A DNA stretch of 51,295 nt, from assembly GCA_001689515.1 (NCBI GenBank), contig LUJR01000046.1, forward strand, positions 1 to 51,295, read 5' to 3'. Each line of letters starts with the position of its first letter. Position 1 is the first letter of the stretch. Under the pieces are notes generated by a model. That model did not search any database, had not been told where the DNA came from, and saw only the letters and a program-made list of their open reading frames with translations. The translations under genes were made by a program, and so were the position numbers. Positions 34,185 through 41,996 of this stretch are shown in pieces. This DNA is from Bacteroidales bacterium M7. GTDB taxonomy: Bacteria; Bacteroidota; Bacteroidia; Bacteroidales; Muribaculaceae.

Positions 34185-35081
34185 TTACACGAGATGGGCT
34201 ATCAGCTCCTCGCGGTCACCTGGAAGCAGGTCGATGACGGGAACTTCGATCATGGTATAGGCTCCGGGACGCTGCTTCATGGATGCGCGTGCCACGCCTA
34301 CGAGAATCTGTGCGGTAAGAGCCGGATTGTTGATTGACATGTTGAACTCCAGACGCTGGTTCTGGGTGCGTCCCGACACTCCCTTGCGTGTCATGTGCAC
34401 TCCGTGACCCATGTCCTTGACTGCATCTATGGAGGGGACAGCCATCACGTGGGTCTCGTCGCTGGCAAAGTAGGGGTCTTCTTTGACAGCCTTTGTCACA
34501 TCGGCGAGGTCTGCGCCTTCCTCAAGTTCCACATAGACCATGCGGCGATGTATGCCGGTGCCGAGGGGAATGGTCATTGACAGGGCGTCCTTTACTCCGG
34601 GCTTGGACTTGACGCATACGGTGTGGCCCATTGACATGCCGGGTCCGAAGTTGGTATAGGTAAGACCGTTGGGAGCGGCTGCCTGCATGAGGGTGCGCAC
34701 GATGGAGTCGCTGCCCGGATCCCAGCCGGCGGCTATGATTGCCACTGAGCCGTGGGCTTTGGCTGCACGGTCGAGAGTCTCGCGGAGCTTGACGATATCG
34801 GTGTGGATGTCGAAGCTGTCGACGGTATTGATGCCCTGGGCGAGTATGTCTACGGCATGCTTCTCCACTTCACGTGTAGGGGTGGCGAGGATGGCTACAT
34901 CCACCTTGCCGAGGTCACGGATGTCAGCGACTACGGGCAGGTCACCGAGTTCGGCGGGACGCTTTGAGGGGTCGCGTCGCACGATGCCGGCGATTTCAAA
35001 ATCGGGGGCTTCCTGGAGCGATTCGACCACGAAGCGTCCTATGTTGCCGTAACCAACTACGGCTGCACGGATTTTTGTCAT
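34185..35081 (-). CDS. ddh: meso-Diaminopimelate dehydrogenase
   Basis: A 298-aa NADPH-dependent enzyme that makes meso-diaminopimelate from tetrahydrodipicolinate in one step, for peptidoglycan and lysine. It has the dinucleotide fold GYGNIGR, TPTREVEKHA, DSFDIH, AAGWDPGSDS, GPGMSMGHT and the substrate-binding RRMVYVE and NNPALTAQILV blocks of the Ddh family. Length is normal. It is a single gene, between a repeat region and a strong terminator. Confidence 0.96.
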   Translation of the reverse strand: MTKIRAAVVGYGNIGRFVVESLQEAPDFEIAGIVRRDPSKRPAELGDLPVVADIRDLGKVDVAILATPTREVEKHAVDILAQGINTVDSFDIHTDIVKLRETLDRAAKAHGSVAIIAAGWDPGSDSIVRTLMQAAAPNGLTYTNFGPGMSMGHTVCVKSKPGVKDALSMTIPLGTGIHRRMVYVELEEGADLADVTKAVKEDPYFASDETHVMAVPSIDAVKDMGHGVHMTRKGVSGRTQNQRLEFNMSINNPALTAQILVGVARASMKQRPGAYTMIEVPVIDLLPGDREELIAHLV

Positions 35082-35156
35082 ATATATGTCTGTTTGAGTT
35101 AGTGTTGTTTGTTAATTGACTGGACGATTTTCCGTCAGGATGTCTATCTCCTACAC

Positions 35157-35245
35157 TGTAGGGACATGCCATGGCATGTCAGCCATGCACACACATTGAA
35201 TACCGCCCTTCTGGGGACGCGGACATGCCATGGCATGTCCCTATA
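35157..35245. repeat. TGTAGGGA-family palindrome doublet
   Basis: Units at 35157-35180 and 35221-35245 are inverted around a 40-base spacer different from those at 10.3 and 11.4 kb. It lies between ddh and ackA. Confidence 0.88.
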
Positions 35246-35270
35246 TAGTTATGTCGTTCGTTAGGTGTGC

Positions 35271-35294
35271 GGATGCACCAGAGTGCATCCCTAC
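35271..35294. repeat. Short palindrome with TCCCTACG end
   Basis: GGATGCAC and GTGCATCC pair around CAGA, followed by CTACG. The stem sequence differs from the main family but the TCCCTAC end is the same. Confidence 0.7.
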
Positions 35295-35307
35295 GCTTGC
35301 ATGACTG

Positions 35308-36510
35308 TTATTTGTTGCCGACGATGGTTTCGGTGTCGCGGGCTATCATCATCTCCTCGTCGGTGGGAACCACTACCACTTTGACTTTGGAGTCGGGGGT
35401 GGAGATGACTGTCTCTGTGCCACGGGTGGCTGCATTGACTTCTGGGTCGATTTTTACGCCCATGAAGCCGAGCGGTTCGCATACGTTGAGTCGTACACCT
35501 GTCTGGTTTTCGCCCACACCGCCGGTGAATACGATGATGTCTACACCGCCCATCTCGGCTGCGTATGCGCCTACATACTTGAGTATGCGCTGCTCATACA
35601 TATCGAGAGCGAGGACTGCCATGGGGTCGCCGGCGCGGTCTGCGGCTTCGATCTCGCGCATGTCGCTCGATATGCCTGACACACCTGCCACGCCGCTGTC
35701 CTTGTTGATGATTTTCTGCATCTCCTCTGCACTGAGATGGTGCTTTGCCATCAGGAATGTCAACGCTCCGGGGTCTACATCGCCTACGCGGGTGCCCATC
35801 ATCAGTCCCTCGGTGGGTGTCAGACCCATGGAGGTGTCATAGCTCTTGCCGTGGAGGACTGCTGTGATTGATCCGCCGTTGCCGATGTGGCATGTGATGA
35901 TGCGCTGCTTGGCAATGTCTACTCCGAGCATGTCACACACGCGCTGCGACACATAGCGGTGGCTTGTGCCGTGGAAGCCGTAGCGGCGCACACCGTCCTC
36001 CTTGTAATATTTATAGGGGAGTGCATACATGTAGTTTTTGGCAGGCATGGTCTGATGGAAAGCGGTGTCGAACACTGCCACCTGCGGCACGCTGGGCATG
36101 AGAGCCGTGATGGCGTCGATGCCGGTCATGTTGGCGGGATTGTGGAGGGGTGCGATATCATAGCACTCGCGTATCATCTCTTTGACTTCGTCGTTGATGA
36201 GTACGCTGGCGTTGAACTTCTCGCCGCCGTGGACCACACGGTGTCCTACGGCGTTGATTTCGTCAAACGATGAGATGCAGCCGTATTCGGGGCTGATGAG
36301 GTTGTTGAGTATTGCCTGGATGGCTCCCTTGTGGTCCACGGTGCCGAGCATTTCGGTCTTCTTGGTGCCGTCGGGGAGCTTGAATTTGAGCATGCCGTCA
36401 TCAAGGCCTATGCGTTCTACGCCGCCCTCTGCCATGACGCGGTTGTCGGCGGTATCTATGAGTTTGTATTTGACAGAACTGCTGCCGCAGTTGAGCACGA
36501 GTATCTTCAT
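35308..36510 (-). CDS. ackA: Acetate kinase
   Basis: A 400-aa enzyme making acetate and ATP from acetyl phosphate and ADP. It starts MKILVLNCGSSSVKYKLID and contains HRVVHGGEKF, VFDTAFHQTMP, GFHGTSHRYV, HIGNGGS and GGVGENQ, all family signatures with the catalytic residues. Length is standard. It lies 33 bases after pta and is co-transcribed with it. Confidence 0.98.
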   Translation of the reverse strand: MKILVLNCGSSSVKYKLIDTADNRVMAEGGVERIGLDDGMLKFKLPDGTKKTEMLGTVDHKGAIQAILNNLISPEYGCISSFDEINAVGHRVVHGGEKFNASVLINDEVKEMIRECYDIAPLHNPANMTGIDAITALMPSVPQVAVFDTAFHQTMPAKNYMYALPYKYYKEDGVRRYGFHGTSHRYVSQRVCDMLGVDIAKQRIITCHIGNGGSITAVLHGKSYDTSMGLTPTEGLMMGTRVGDVDPGALTFLMAKHHLSAEEMQKIINKDSGVAGVSGISSDMREIEAADRAGDPMAVLALDMYEQRILKYVGAYAAEMGGVDIIVFTGGVGENQTGVRLNVCEPLGFMGVKIDPEVNAATRGTETVISTPDSKVKVVVVPTDEEMMIARDTETIVGNK

Positions 36511-36543
36511 ATCTGTATTGTTGTTAAGAGGAATATGTGATTG

Positions 36544-37599
36544 TCAGGATTTTTTAGGCATCGGGGCGGGGCATACGCCGCCACCCTGGCCGTGCTTGAT
36601 GCCGATTGCCTGGTTGGCTGTGATGACGATGGTCTTGAAGATGTCCTCGGGGAAGCAGCCGCGTGAGAGGTCGTTGACCGGAGCGGCAAGACCTTGGAGG
36701 ATAGGACCTACGGCTTCCACGCCACCGAGACGCTGCACGAGCTTGTAGGCGATATTGCCTGTCTCAAGAGAGGGGAACACCAGCACGTTGGCTGTGCCTG
36801 AGAGGGGACTGTCGGGGGCTTTGGAGTGGGCTACGCCGGGCACTATGGCGGCATCGCTCTGAAGTTCGCCGTCGACGATCAGTGAGGGGCACATCTCGCG
36901 GGCTATGCGGGTCGCTTCTATCACCTTGTCTACACGCTCATGCTTGGCACTGCCTTTGGTGGAGAAGCTGAGCATGGCTACTCGCGGTTCGATACATGCG
37001 ATGTCACGCGCGGTCTGGGCGGCGGATACTGCTATCTGAGCCAGCTCCTTGGCGGTGGGATCGGGCACCACGGCGCAGTCGGCAAACACGAGGACGCCAT
37101 TGGTGCCGTAGGGGAGGCCTTCGGGCACGAGCATCACGAATGCTCCTGACACTACTTCGATGCCCTTGCGGGGCTTGATGACCTGGAAGGCGGCACGGAG
37201 CACATTGCCGGTGGTGTTCATCGCACCAGCCACCATGCCGTCGGCTTCGCCAGCCTTGACGAGGAGGCATCCGAGATAGAGGGGGTTGGCGGCTGTCATA
37301 CGAGCCTGCTCCATGCTGACTCCCTTTGCCTTGCGCAGTTCGTAGAAGAGGGGTGCGTAGGTGTCGATGACTGTTTTGTCACCGGGGTTGACTATGCGGG
37401 CACGGGATATGTTGTCGAGCTTGAGCGACTGCGCCATATGGGTGATGTCGGCGGGGTCGCCTATGAGCACTATGTCGGCTATGCCGTCGGCTATTATGCG
37501 GTCGGCGGCGGTGAGGGTTCGTGGTTCGGTACCTTCGGGGAGCACTATGCGCTGGCGCTCGCCCTTTGCTGTCTCGATTAATTTTTCAAAAAGGCTCAT
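36544..37599 (-). CDS. pta: Phosphate acetyltransferase
   Basis: A 351-aa enzyme converting acetyl-CoA and phosphate to acetyl phosphate. It is the short form without the N-terminal DRTGG domain. Key segments are LPEGTEPRTL, NPLYLGCLLVKAGEADGMVAGA, FADCAVVPDPTAKELAQIA and KAPDSPLSGTANVLVFPSLETGNIAYKLVQRL. The start at 37599 is chosen; a longer frame to 37653 would encode repeat-derived residues. The last residues (GGGVCPAPMPKKS) are unusual. It forms the pta-ackA operon for fermentative ATP formation. Confidence 0.97.
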   Translation of the reverse strand: MSLFEKLIETAKGERQRIVLPEGTEPRTLTAADRIIADGIADIVLIGDPADITHMAQSLKLDNISRARIVNPGDKTVIDTYAPLFYELRKAKGVSMEQARMTAANPLYLGCLLVKAGEADGMVAGAMNTTGNVLRAAFQVIKPRKGIEVVSGAFVMLVPEGLPYGTNGVLVFADCAVVPDPTAKELAQIAVSAAQTARDIACIEPRVAMLSFSTKGSAKHERVDKVIEATRIAREMCPSLIVDGELQSDAAIVPGVAHSKAPDSPLSGTANVLVFPSLETGNIAYKLVQRLGGVEAVGPILQGLAAPVNDLSRGCFPEDIFKTIVITANQAIGIKHGQGGGVCPAPMPKKS

Positions 37600-37642
37600 T
37601 TTGCTCTTATATTTAGTTTTATAACGTGTCGTGGTGGTGGGC

Positions 37643-37667
37643 GGACATGCCACGGCATGTCCCTACA
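37643..37667. repeat. TGTAGGGA-family palindromic repeat, partial unit
   Basis: GGACATGCCACGGCATGTCC plus CTACA, identical in form to the copy at 3904-3928, upstream of pta. Confidence 0.85.
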
Positions 37668-37848
37668 GTGCTATGATAGCGGTTAGTGGCGCAGGAATCG
37701 CGTTGTAACCGCTTGAACATGCAAATATACGAAATCTCCCAAACACGGTTTTACGCCATGGTGCGATTTTTTAATGCCTTTCCAAAAATTTAGGGGCTTT
37801 TAAACCTTCGTGACATTGAGGTTGTTGTATAGTTAAAATTCACACATT

Positions 37849-37995
37849 ATGGACCACAAAAAACGTAAGAAAATCAATGCCTGGCTCCTTATCGGAGTTT
37901 TAGTGCTGATAGCCCTGCTGCTTGTATGGCTAACGATTGCGTCATTCTTCGGTGACACCGATGTGGCTGCATTTATCCCCTCTGTGACTCTCTAA
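37849..37995 (+). CDS. Small single-pass membrane protein
   Basis: A 48-aa frame beginning MDHKKRKKINAWLLIGV. A basic N-terminus (HKKRKK) precedes one hydrophobic segment (about residues 12-33) and a short acidic-to-hydrophobic tail with GDTDVAAF. The positive-inside rule suggests the N-terminus faces the cytoplasm. The codon use looks like real coding sequence and a hairpin follows. It stands alone on the plus strand between two minus-strand operons. Family and function are not known to me. Confidence 0.65.
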   Translation: MDHKKRKKINAWLLIGVLVLIALLLVWLTIASFFGDTDVAAFIPSVTL

Positions 37996-38034
37996 GCTGT
38001 CATAGCTGTTGTTTATAGTTGTTTTTGTTGCACC

Positions 38035-38068
38035 ATGGGCGGCATATCCTTTTGGAGATGCCGCCCAT
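38035..38068. terminator. Hairpin between convergent genes
   Basis: ATGGGCGGCAT (38035-38045) pairs perfectly with ATGCCGCCCAT (38058-38068). It lies between the small membrane protein gene and the convergent YrdC gene and may serve both; T-runs are weak. Confidence 0.55.
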
Positions 38069-38094
38069 AGACGTTTATGAGTGGGCTGTCACGG

Positions 38095-38709
38095 TCAGCA
38101 TTCAAATTCCAGGGGACCCTCGCGGAGCACGTGGGGTACTATGGGGTCGGTCAGATCCACTATGGCAGAGCCTTGCAGACCGCCGGTGCCTCCGTCGATG
38201 AGCAGTGAGGCAATCTGGGCAAAGGCTTCCACGAGCACTTCGGGCTGTTGGGCTGCATCATCGTAGGGCGATGCGGCTACGGATGTGCTCATGATAGGAT
38301 GTCCGAGAGCCTCGGCGAGGGCTGTGGCTATGGGGTTGTCGGGAATACGGATGCCTACCTCCTTGCGACCTTTGAACACCTTGGGCAGGTCATGTGACGG
38401 TGGGAGGATGAAGGTGAACGGTCCTGGCAGATAGCGTTTCATGACCTCGAAAGCGCGGTTGTCGATGCGGGCATATTCTGCAGCCTGTGACAGGTCGGCG
38501 CATACTATCGCCAAGGTATTGCGCTTGGTGTCAATCCCTTTGAGGTGGCTCAGACGCTCTATGGCGCGCTGGTTGAGGGCGTCGCAGCCCAAGGCATAGA
38601 GCGTGTCGGTGGGATAGATTATGATGCCGCCGTCACGCATGACATCGACGGCTTCGTCAATGAACCGCTGGTTGATGCTCGTAGGGTATATCTTGAGTGT
38701 TTTCATCAC
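38095..38709 (-). CDS. YrdC/Sua5 family L-threonylcarbamoyladenylate synthase-like protein
   Basis: A 204-aa YrdC-fold protein. PTDTLYALGCDA, IKGIDTKRN-like (LKGIDTKRNTLAIVC), LPGPFTFILP, VGIRIPDNP and STSVAASPYDDA align with the TsaC/YciO group; the KRxxxK pocket is present in modified form. It makes threonylcarbamoyl-AMP for t6A, or is the related YciO type; the two are hard to separate by eye. There is no Sua5 C-terminal domain. It is a single gene, preceded by a repeat doublet. Confidence 0.9.
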   Translation of the reverse strand: MMKTLKIYPTSINQRFIDEAVDVMRDGGIIIYPTDTLYALGCDALNQRAIERLSHLKGIDTKRNTLAIVCADLSQAAEYARIDNRAFEVMKRYLPGPFTFILPPSHDLPKVFKGRKEVGIRIPDNPIATALAEALGHPIMSTSVAASPYDDAAQQPEVLVEAFAQIASLLIDGGTGGLQGSAIVDLTDPIVPHVLREGPLEFEC

Positions 38710-38750
38710 TAATAACAGTTATAATGATTAAACGAATGCTCATGTGTGTC

Positions 38751-38832
38751 GTAGGGACATGCCATGGCATGTCTGCTAACGCAGCCATCTCAGTCGTAAC
38801 GCTTTTGGCGACATGCCATGGCATGTCCCTAC
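38751..38832. repeat. TGTAGGGA-family palindrome doublet
   Basis: Units at 38751-38773 and 38810-38832 are inverted around a 36-base spacer. The left unit reads GTAGGGACATGCCATGGCAT and the right its inverse. It lies between the YrdC gene and the M16 peptidase gene. Confidence 0.88.
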
Positions 38833-38880
38833 TGCAATGACAGGATGCGTCTATATACGCATTCTATATCTATGCCACGA

Positions 38881-40116
38881 TTACATTGGTCTGTAGACTA
38901 AAGTCATCGCTTTGTCAGGGGAGATGATGTCGGCTGCGACGTCTTTAAGCCGCTGGGGAGTGACAGCCTGATATTGGCTGACGAGGGAGTTGATGTCATC
39001 GTGCTGCATCTCTGTCTGGGCGAGTGTCTGCGCCTTGCCGAGGTAGCTTAGCATAGAGAATGTATGCTGGCTTTCATAACGTGTATGCGCCCGTGAGAGT
39101 TCATCGTCAGTGATACCTTCGCTCCATATTCTGGAGGCTTCGTTGATGAGGCGGTCAGTGGCACGGGTGATGTCTGCATCATCGTCAGATGTCAGTCGGG
39201 CGTTGAGCATGAGAAGTCCCGGCTCATCGCTGCCGAGTATGGATGCATCCGCCATGGTGAATAGCGGATCAGCCATCATGATGTTGCGGTAAAAGCGCGA
39301 GGCGTGTCCTGATGCGAGAATGTCGGTGATCTGGTCGCACTCTATGTAGCCGTCCTCGCCGTAACCTGGCATGCGGAATGCCACAGTGAGGGCTGTCTGG
39401 GGTACATTGCCGCACGCTTCCACATGTTGTGGTGAATCAATTGCGCCCAAGCGCGGATATCGGCGAGGGGCTATGGTGCGTGACGGGATGGTGCCGAACC
39501 ACTTCTCGGCAAGCCGCAATGTCTCATCTGCAGTGATGTTACCGCAGACGGCGAGCACGGCATTGTTAGGGGCATAGTGGCTGAAAAAGAACTCTTTGAC
39601 ATCATCCATATCCACATCGCGTATGTGCTCAGGCGTGAGTCCTATGGTAGGCCAGCTATAGGGGTGGGAGTCAAACGCCATGCGACGCAGGTAGTGCGAC
39701 ATGTCACCATAGGGGCGGTTGAGGCAGGTCTGCTTGAACTCCTCGATGACTACCCCTTTCTGCACCTCTAATGTGCGCTCCGAGAATGCCGGCGACAGCA
39801 TCCTGTCGCTTTCGAGCCAGAAGGCGGTTTCGGCATTGATGGCTGGCAGCACTATGTAGAAGTTGGTGAAGTCATTGGAGGTCCAGGCGTTGCTCATGCC
39901 GCCGGCTACTTCCACTTCCCGGTCAAAAGCCGGGACATATACAGAGCCGCCGAACATCAGATGCTCAAACAGATGCGCCATGCCTGTGCGCTGCGCCGAC
40001 TCGTCACGTGCACCGACGTTGTACATGACATTGACCGCGACCATGATGGTCGACGGGTCATAGGCATGGACTATGCGCAGTCCGTTTGACAGGGTGTGAC
40101 GTGTGACTTCAATCAC
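38881..40116 (-). CDS. M16 family zinc peptidase
   Basis: A 411-aa cytoplasmic member of the insulinase/processing-peptidase family. The inverted zinc motif HLFEH lies at 48-52 and the third ligand Glu at 125 or 126 (VVIEEF). The two M16 half-domains cover about 1-200 and 200-411. No signal peptide is seen. Likely degrades short peptides. It starts six bases after the cyclophilin gene, so both are in one operon. Confidence 0.93.
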   Translation of the reverse strand: MIEVTRHTLSNGLRIVHAYDPSTIMVAVNVMYNVGARDESAQRTGMAHLFEHLMFGGSVYVPAFDREVEVAGGMSNAWTSNDFTNFYIVLPAINAETAFWLESDRMLSPAFSERTLEVQKGVVIEEFKQTCLNRPYGDMSHYLRRMAFDSHPYSWPTIGLTPEHIRDVDMDDVKEFFFSHYAPNNAVLAVCGNITADETLRLAEKWFGTIPSRTIAPRRYPRLGAIDSPQHVEACGNVPQTALTVAFRMPGYGEDGYIECDQITDILASGHASRFYRNIMMADPLFTMADASILGSDEPGLLMLNARLTSDDDADITRATDRLINEASRIWSEGITDDELSRAHTRYESQHTFSMLSYLGKAQTLAQTEMQHDDINSLVSQYQAVTPQRLKDVAADIISPDKAMTLVYRPM

Positions 40117-40122
40117 GGTGCG

Positions 40123-40977
40123 TTATTCCTCTATGACTTTGGCTGACAGTATTTTGACATCCTCAAGGGGACGGTCGTTGCCATCGGTGGCTACGCCTTC
40201 GATTTTGTCAATGACATCCATGCCGTTGATGACTTCGCCAAACACGGTGTAGGCACCATCAAGATGCGGTGCGCCTCCCACGGTCATATAGGCTTCGCGC
40301 TGCTCTGGGGTGAGGGAGAAGTCCGTCGATTCGCCCTTGGCTTCGGTTTCGGCTATGAGCTGTTCCTGGAGCTTCTGGAGTCCTGCCTGGTCTTTGGCGC
40401 GGCGCAGCGACATTATAGTGTCGCGGTGCTGCTTGACCAAGCTGTCAAATATCTGCTGCATACCCTGCTGCTTGAGCTGGTGCTCCATCTGGCGGAGCTG
40501 CTGTTCGTTGAATTTGCGGCCGGTGACGATGTAGAACTGGCTTCCGCTTGAGCGGCGTTCGGGGTTGACCTGGTCACCGGTGCGGGCTGCGGCAAGTGCT
40601 CCGCGCTTGTTGAAGTATTTGGGGGCGATGATTTCGGCATCGATGGTATATCCCGGGTCTCCGGTGCCGAGCATAGTTCCTTTGGCGGCGTTGCGCGAGT
40701 CGGGGTCACCGGTCTGTACCATGAAATCCTTGATTACGCGGTGGAAAAGCAGTCCGTCATAGTAGCCCTCCTTGACGAGCTTTAGGAAGTTGGCGCGATG
40801 CTTAGGTGTGTCGCCGTAGAGGCGCAGGGTCACGTCGCCTTCGGTAGTTTTGAATTCTACTATCGCGTCTTTGGCAGGGGTGTTGTCAGTATTCATATCT
40901 TCACTTGGATTTTGTGCTTTGCATCCCATGACGGCGAGTATGACCATCAGCGGGAGAAGCAGAGAGAGTCGTTTCAT
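40123..40977 (-). CDS. Cyclophilin-type peptidyl-prolyl isomerase, lipoprotein
   Basis: A 284-aa envelope protein with signal and lipobox VMGC (Cys19). The cyclophilin fold shows GLLFHRVIKDFMVQTGDPD (with the catalytic-type Arg), GALAAARTGDQVNP, SQFYIVTG and YTVFGEVINGMDVID. A charged helical insertion of about 60 residues, rich in Gln, Glu and Lys, splits the fold between SQFYIV and YTVFGEV. The ATG at 40977 is chosen because the upstream extension would be encoded by a palindromic repeat. Confidence 0.94.
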   Translation of the reverse strand: MKRLSLLLPLMVILAVMGCKAQNPSEDMNTDNTPAKDAIVEFKTTEGDVTLRLYGDTPKHRANFLKLVKEGYYDGLLFHRVIKDFMVQTGDPDSRNAAKGTMLGTGDPGYTIDAEIIAPKYFNKRGALAAARTGDQVNPERRSSGSQFYIVTGRKFNEQQLRQMEHQLKQQGMQQIFDSLVKQHRDTIMSLRRAKDQAGLQKLQEQLIAETEAKGESTDFSLTPEQREAYMTVGGAPHLDGAYTVFGEVINGMDVIDKIEGVATDGNDRPLEDVKILSAKVIEE

Positions 40978-40995
40978 TAAGATAGGTTTTATAAT

Positions 40996-41069
40996 TGTAG
41001 GGACGCGGTGTGACGCGTCATCAAAGGGTATATGCAACGCCTGATGCGATGACGCGCCACGCCGCGTCC
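40996..41069. repeat. TGTAGGGA-bounded palindrome with a GCGTC stem
   Basis: The segment 41001-41022 is an inverted copy (20 of 22 matches) of 41048-41069 around a 25-base loop. The left end begins TGTAG as in the main family, but the stem sequence is unrelated (GGACGCGGTGTGACGCGTC). Confidence 0.85.
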
Positions 41070-41100
41070 ATACATTCAAACGTTTTATTGCCCTTGTTTG

Positions 41101-41478
41101 TTACATTTTGCCACCCTCAAACACGCGCTTGTGTATGCGGCGGAAATTGTCGTCGTTGGCTATCAGCTGGTCGGCGCGGCTCTCGTAGTCTGCGCCCCAG
41201 AGGCTCGGAAGCAGGTCGGGGATGTAGCGGTGCTCGCGGTCCTTATCTATCGCCGCCTTGACTAAGCGGTCTATCGCACCGCTGAAACCGTGCGCGTCTA
41301 TGGCGGCAAGATAGCGCGCCGCCGACACGACAAACTGTCCCGAGCGGTCAACCTGTATCATATTGTCTACCAGACGCGATATGTCAAGGTCGTCGTCGCC
41401 TATATGGTTGGCGATGTATTCATAAGTGAGGAGTCCGTCGGCATCCTTGCTCAGCCGCTTTATATCGTCTTCTGTCAT
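41101..41478 (-). CDS. Small conserved-looking protein of unknown function
   Basis: A 125-aa soluble, acidic protein without signal peptide or recognisable domain. It is predicted to be largely helical, with IARLVDNMIQVDRSGQFVVSAARYLAAIDAH-type helices, and ends in a basic segment (RRIHKRVFEGGKM). I do not recognise the family. It is the first gene of a likely operon with the cyclophilin and M16 genes, though a repeat lies between. Confidence 0.72.
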   Translation of the reverse strand: MTEDDIKRLSKDADGLLTYEYIANHIGDDDLDISRLVDNMIQVDRSGQFVVSAARYLAAIDAHGFSGAIDRLVKAAIDKDREHRYIPDLLPSLWGADYESRADQLIANDDNFRRIHKRVFEGGKM

Positions 41479-41537
41479 ATGCTGTCAATGGGGGATTAAT
41501 GTAAGTGGATACAATCTCTCATGATATATAATCAATG

Positions 41538-41545
41538 CAAACTTA
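41538..41545 (-). promoter_or_regulatory. -7 box of the 125-aa gene
   Basis: TAAGTTTG on the minus strand is 60 bases before the ATG. The -33 element is unclear. Confidence 0.5.
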
Positions 41546-41660
41546 CTAAAAAACCGCCATATATCCTAATGCCTCTTTGCCATGGATGGTATGTTAGGCA
41601 TCTCCCAATTTTGTTTGCTTAACGATTGATTGTGTCAAATCGAAGGAATAGGCATGTCGT

Positions 41661-41900
41661 AAGTCACGGAGGGACGAGTTTGTGCTTAACCGTGTATGAG
41701 GATATGGCGTAGCCATGACGAGTCCACGGAGGAACGAAGCGAAAGATGTGAGTCCCGGAGGGATGGAATTGTGGTGTAGACGCTACCATAAACTCGTCCC
41801 TTCCAGGACTTTGTCTTTAGTGTTGCTTAACCGTGGACTCGGACGGCTATCGCCGCCTCTCATCCACGGTTAAGCACAGGCTTGTCCCTTCGGGACTTCC
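41661..41900. repeat. Composite palindromic element
   Basis: A 240-bp gene-free region made of inverted segments. GGGACGAGTTT (41671-41681) is inverted at 41790-41800. A perfect 14-bp stem (41824-41837 with 41863-41876) carries a copy of the TGCTTAACCGTGG motif that also occurs at 41683-41695. Short CGGAGGGA and TCCCTTCGGGA motifs recur. It fills most of the 518-base gap between the 125-aa gene and the surface lipoprotein gene; the remainder holds a promoter box and a hairpin. Confidence 0.8.
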
Positions 41901-41939
41901 AAAGCATGTCCATATAGAGTCGGTAGTGTCAGAATGCAG

Positions 41940-41967
41940 TCAGGACCGCCTGGTGGGGCGGTCCTGA
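41940..41967 (-). terminator. Hairpin after the susCD operon
   Basis: TCAGGACCGCC (41940-41950) pairs perfectly with GGCGGTCCTGA (41957-41967), loop TGGTGG. It lies 30 bases beyond the stop of the third gene of the operon. The T-run is weak. Confidence 0.65.
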
Positions 41968-41996
41968 TACGAAGAGGGTATTTTTGAGGTCGGATA

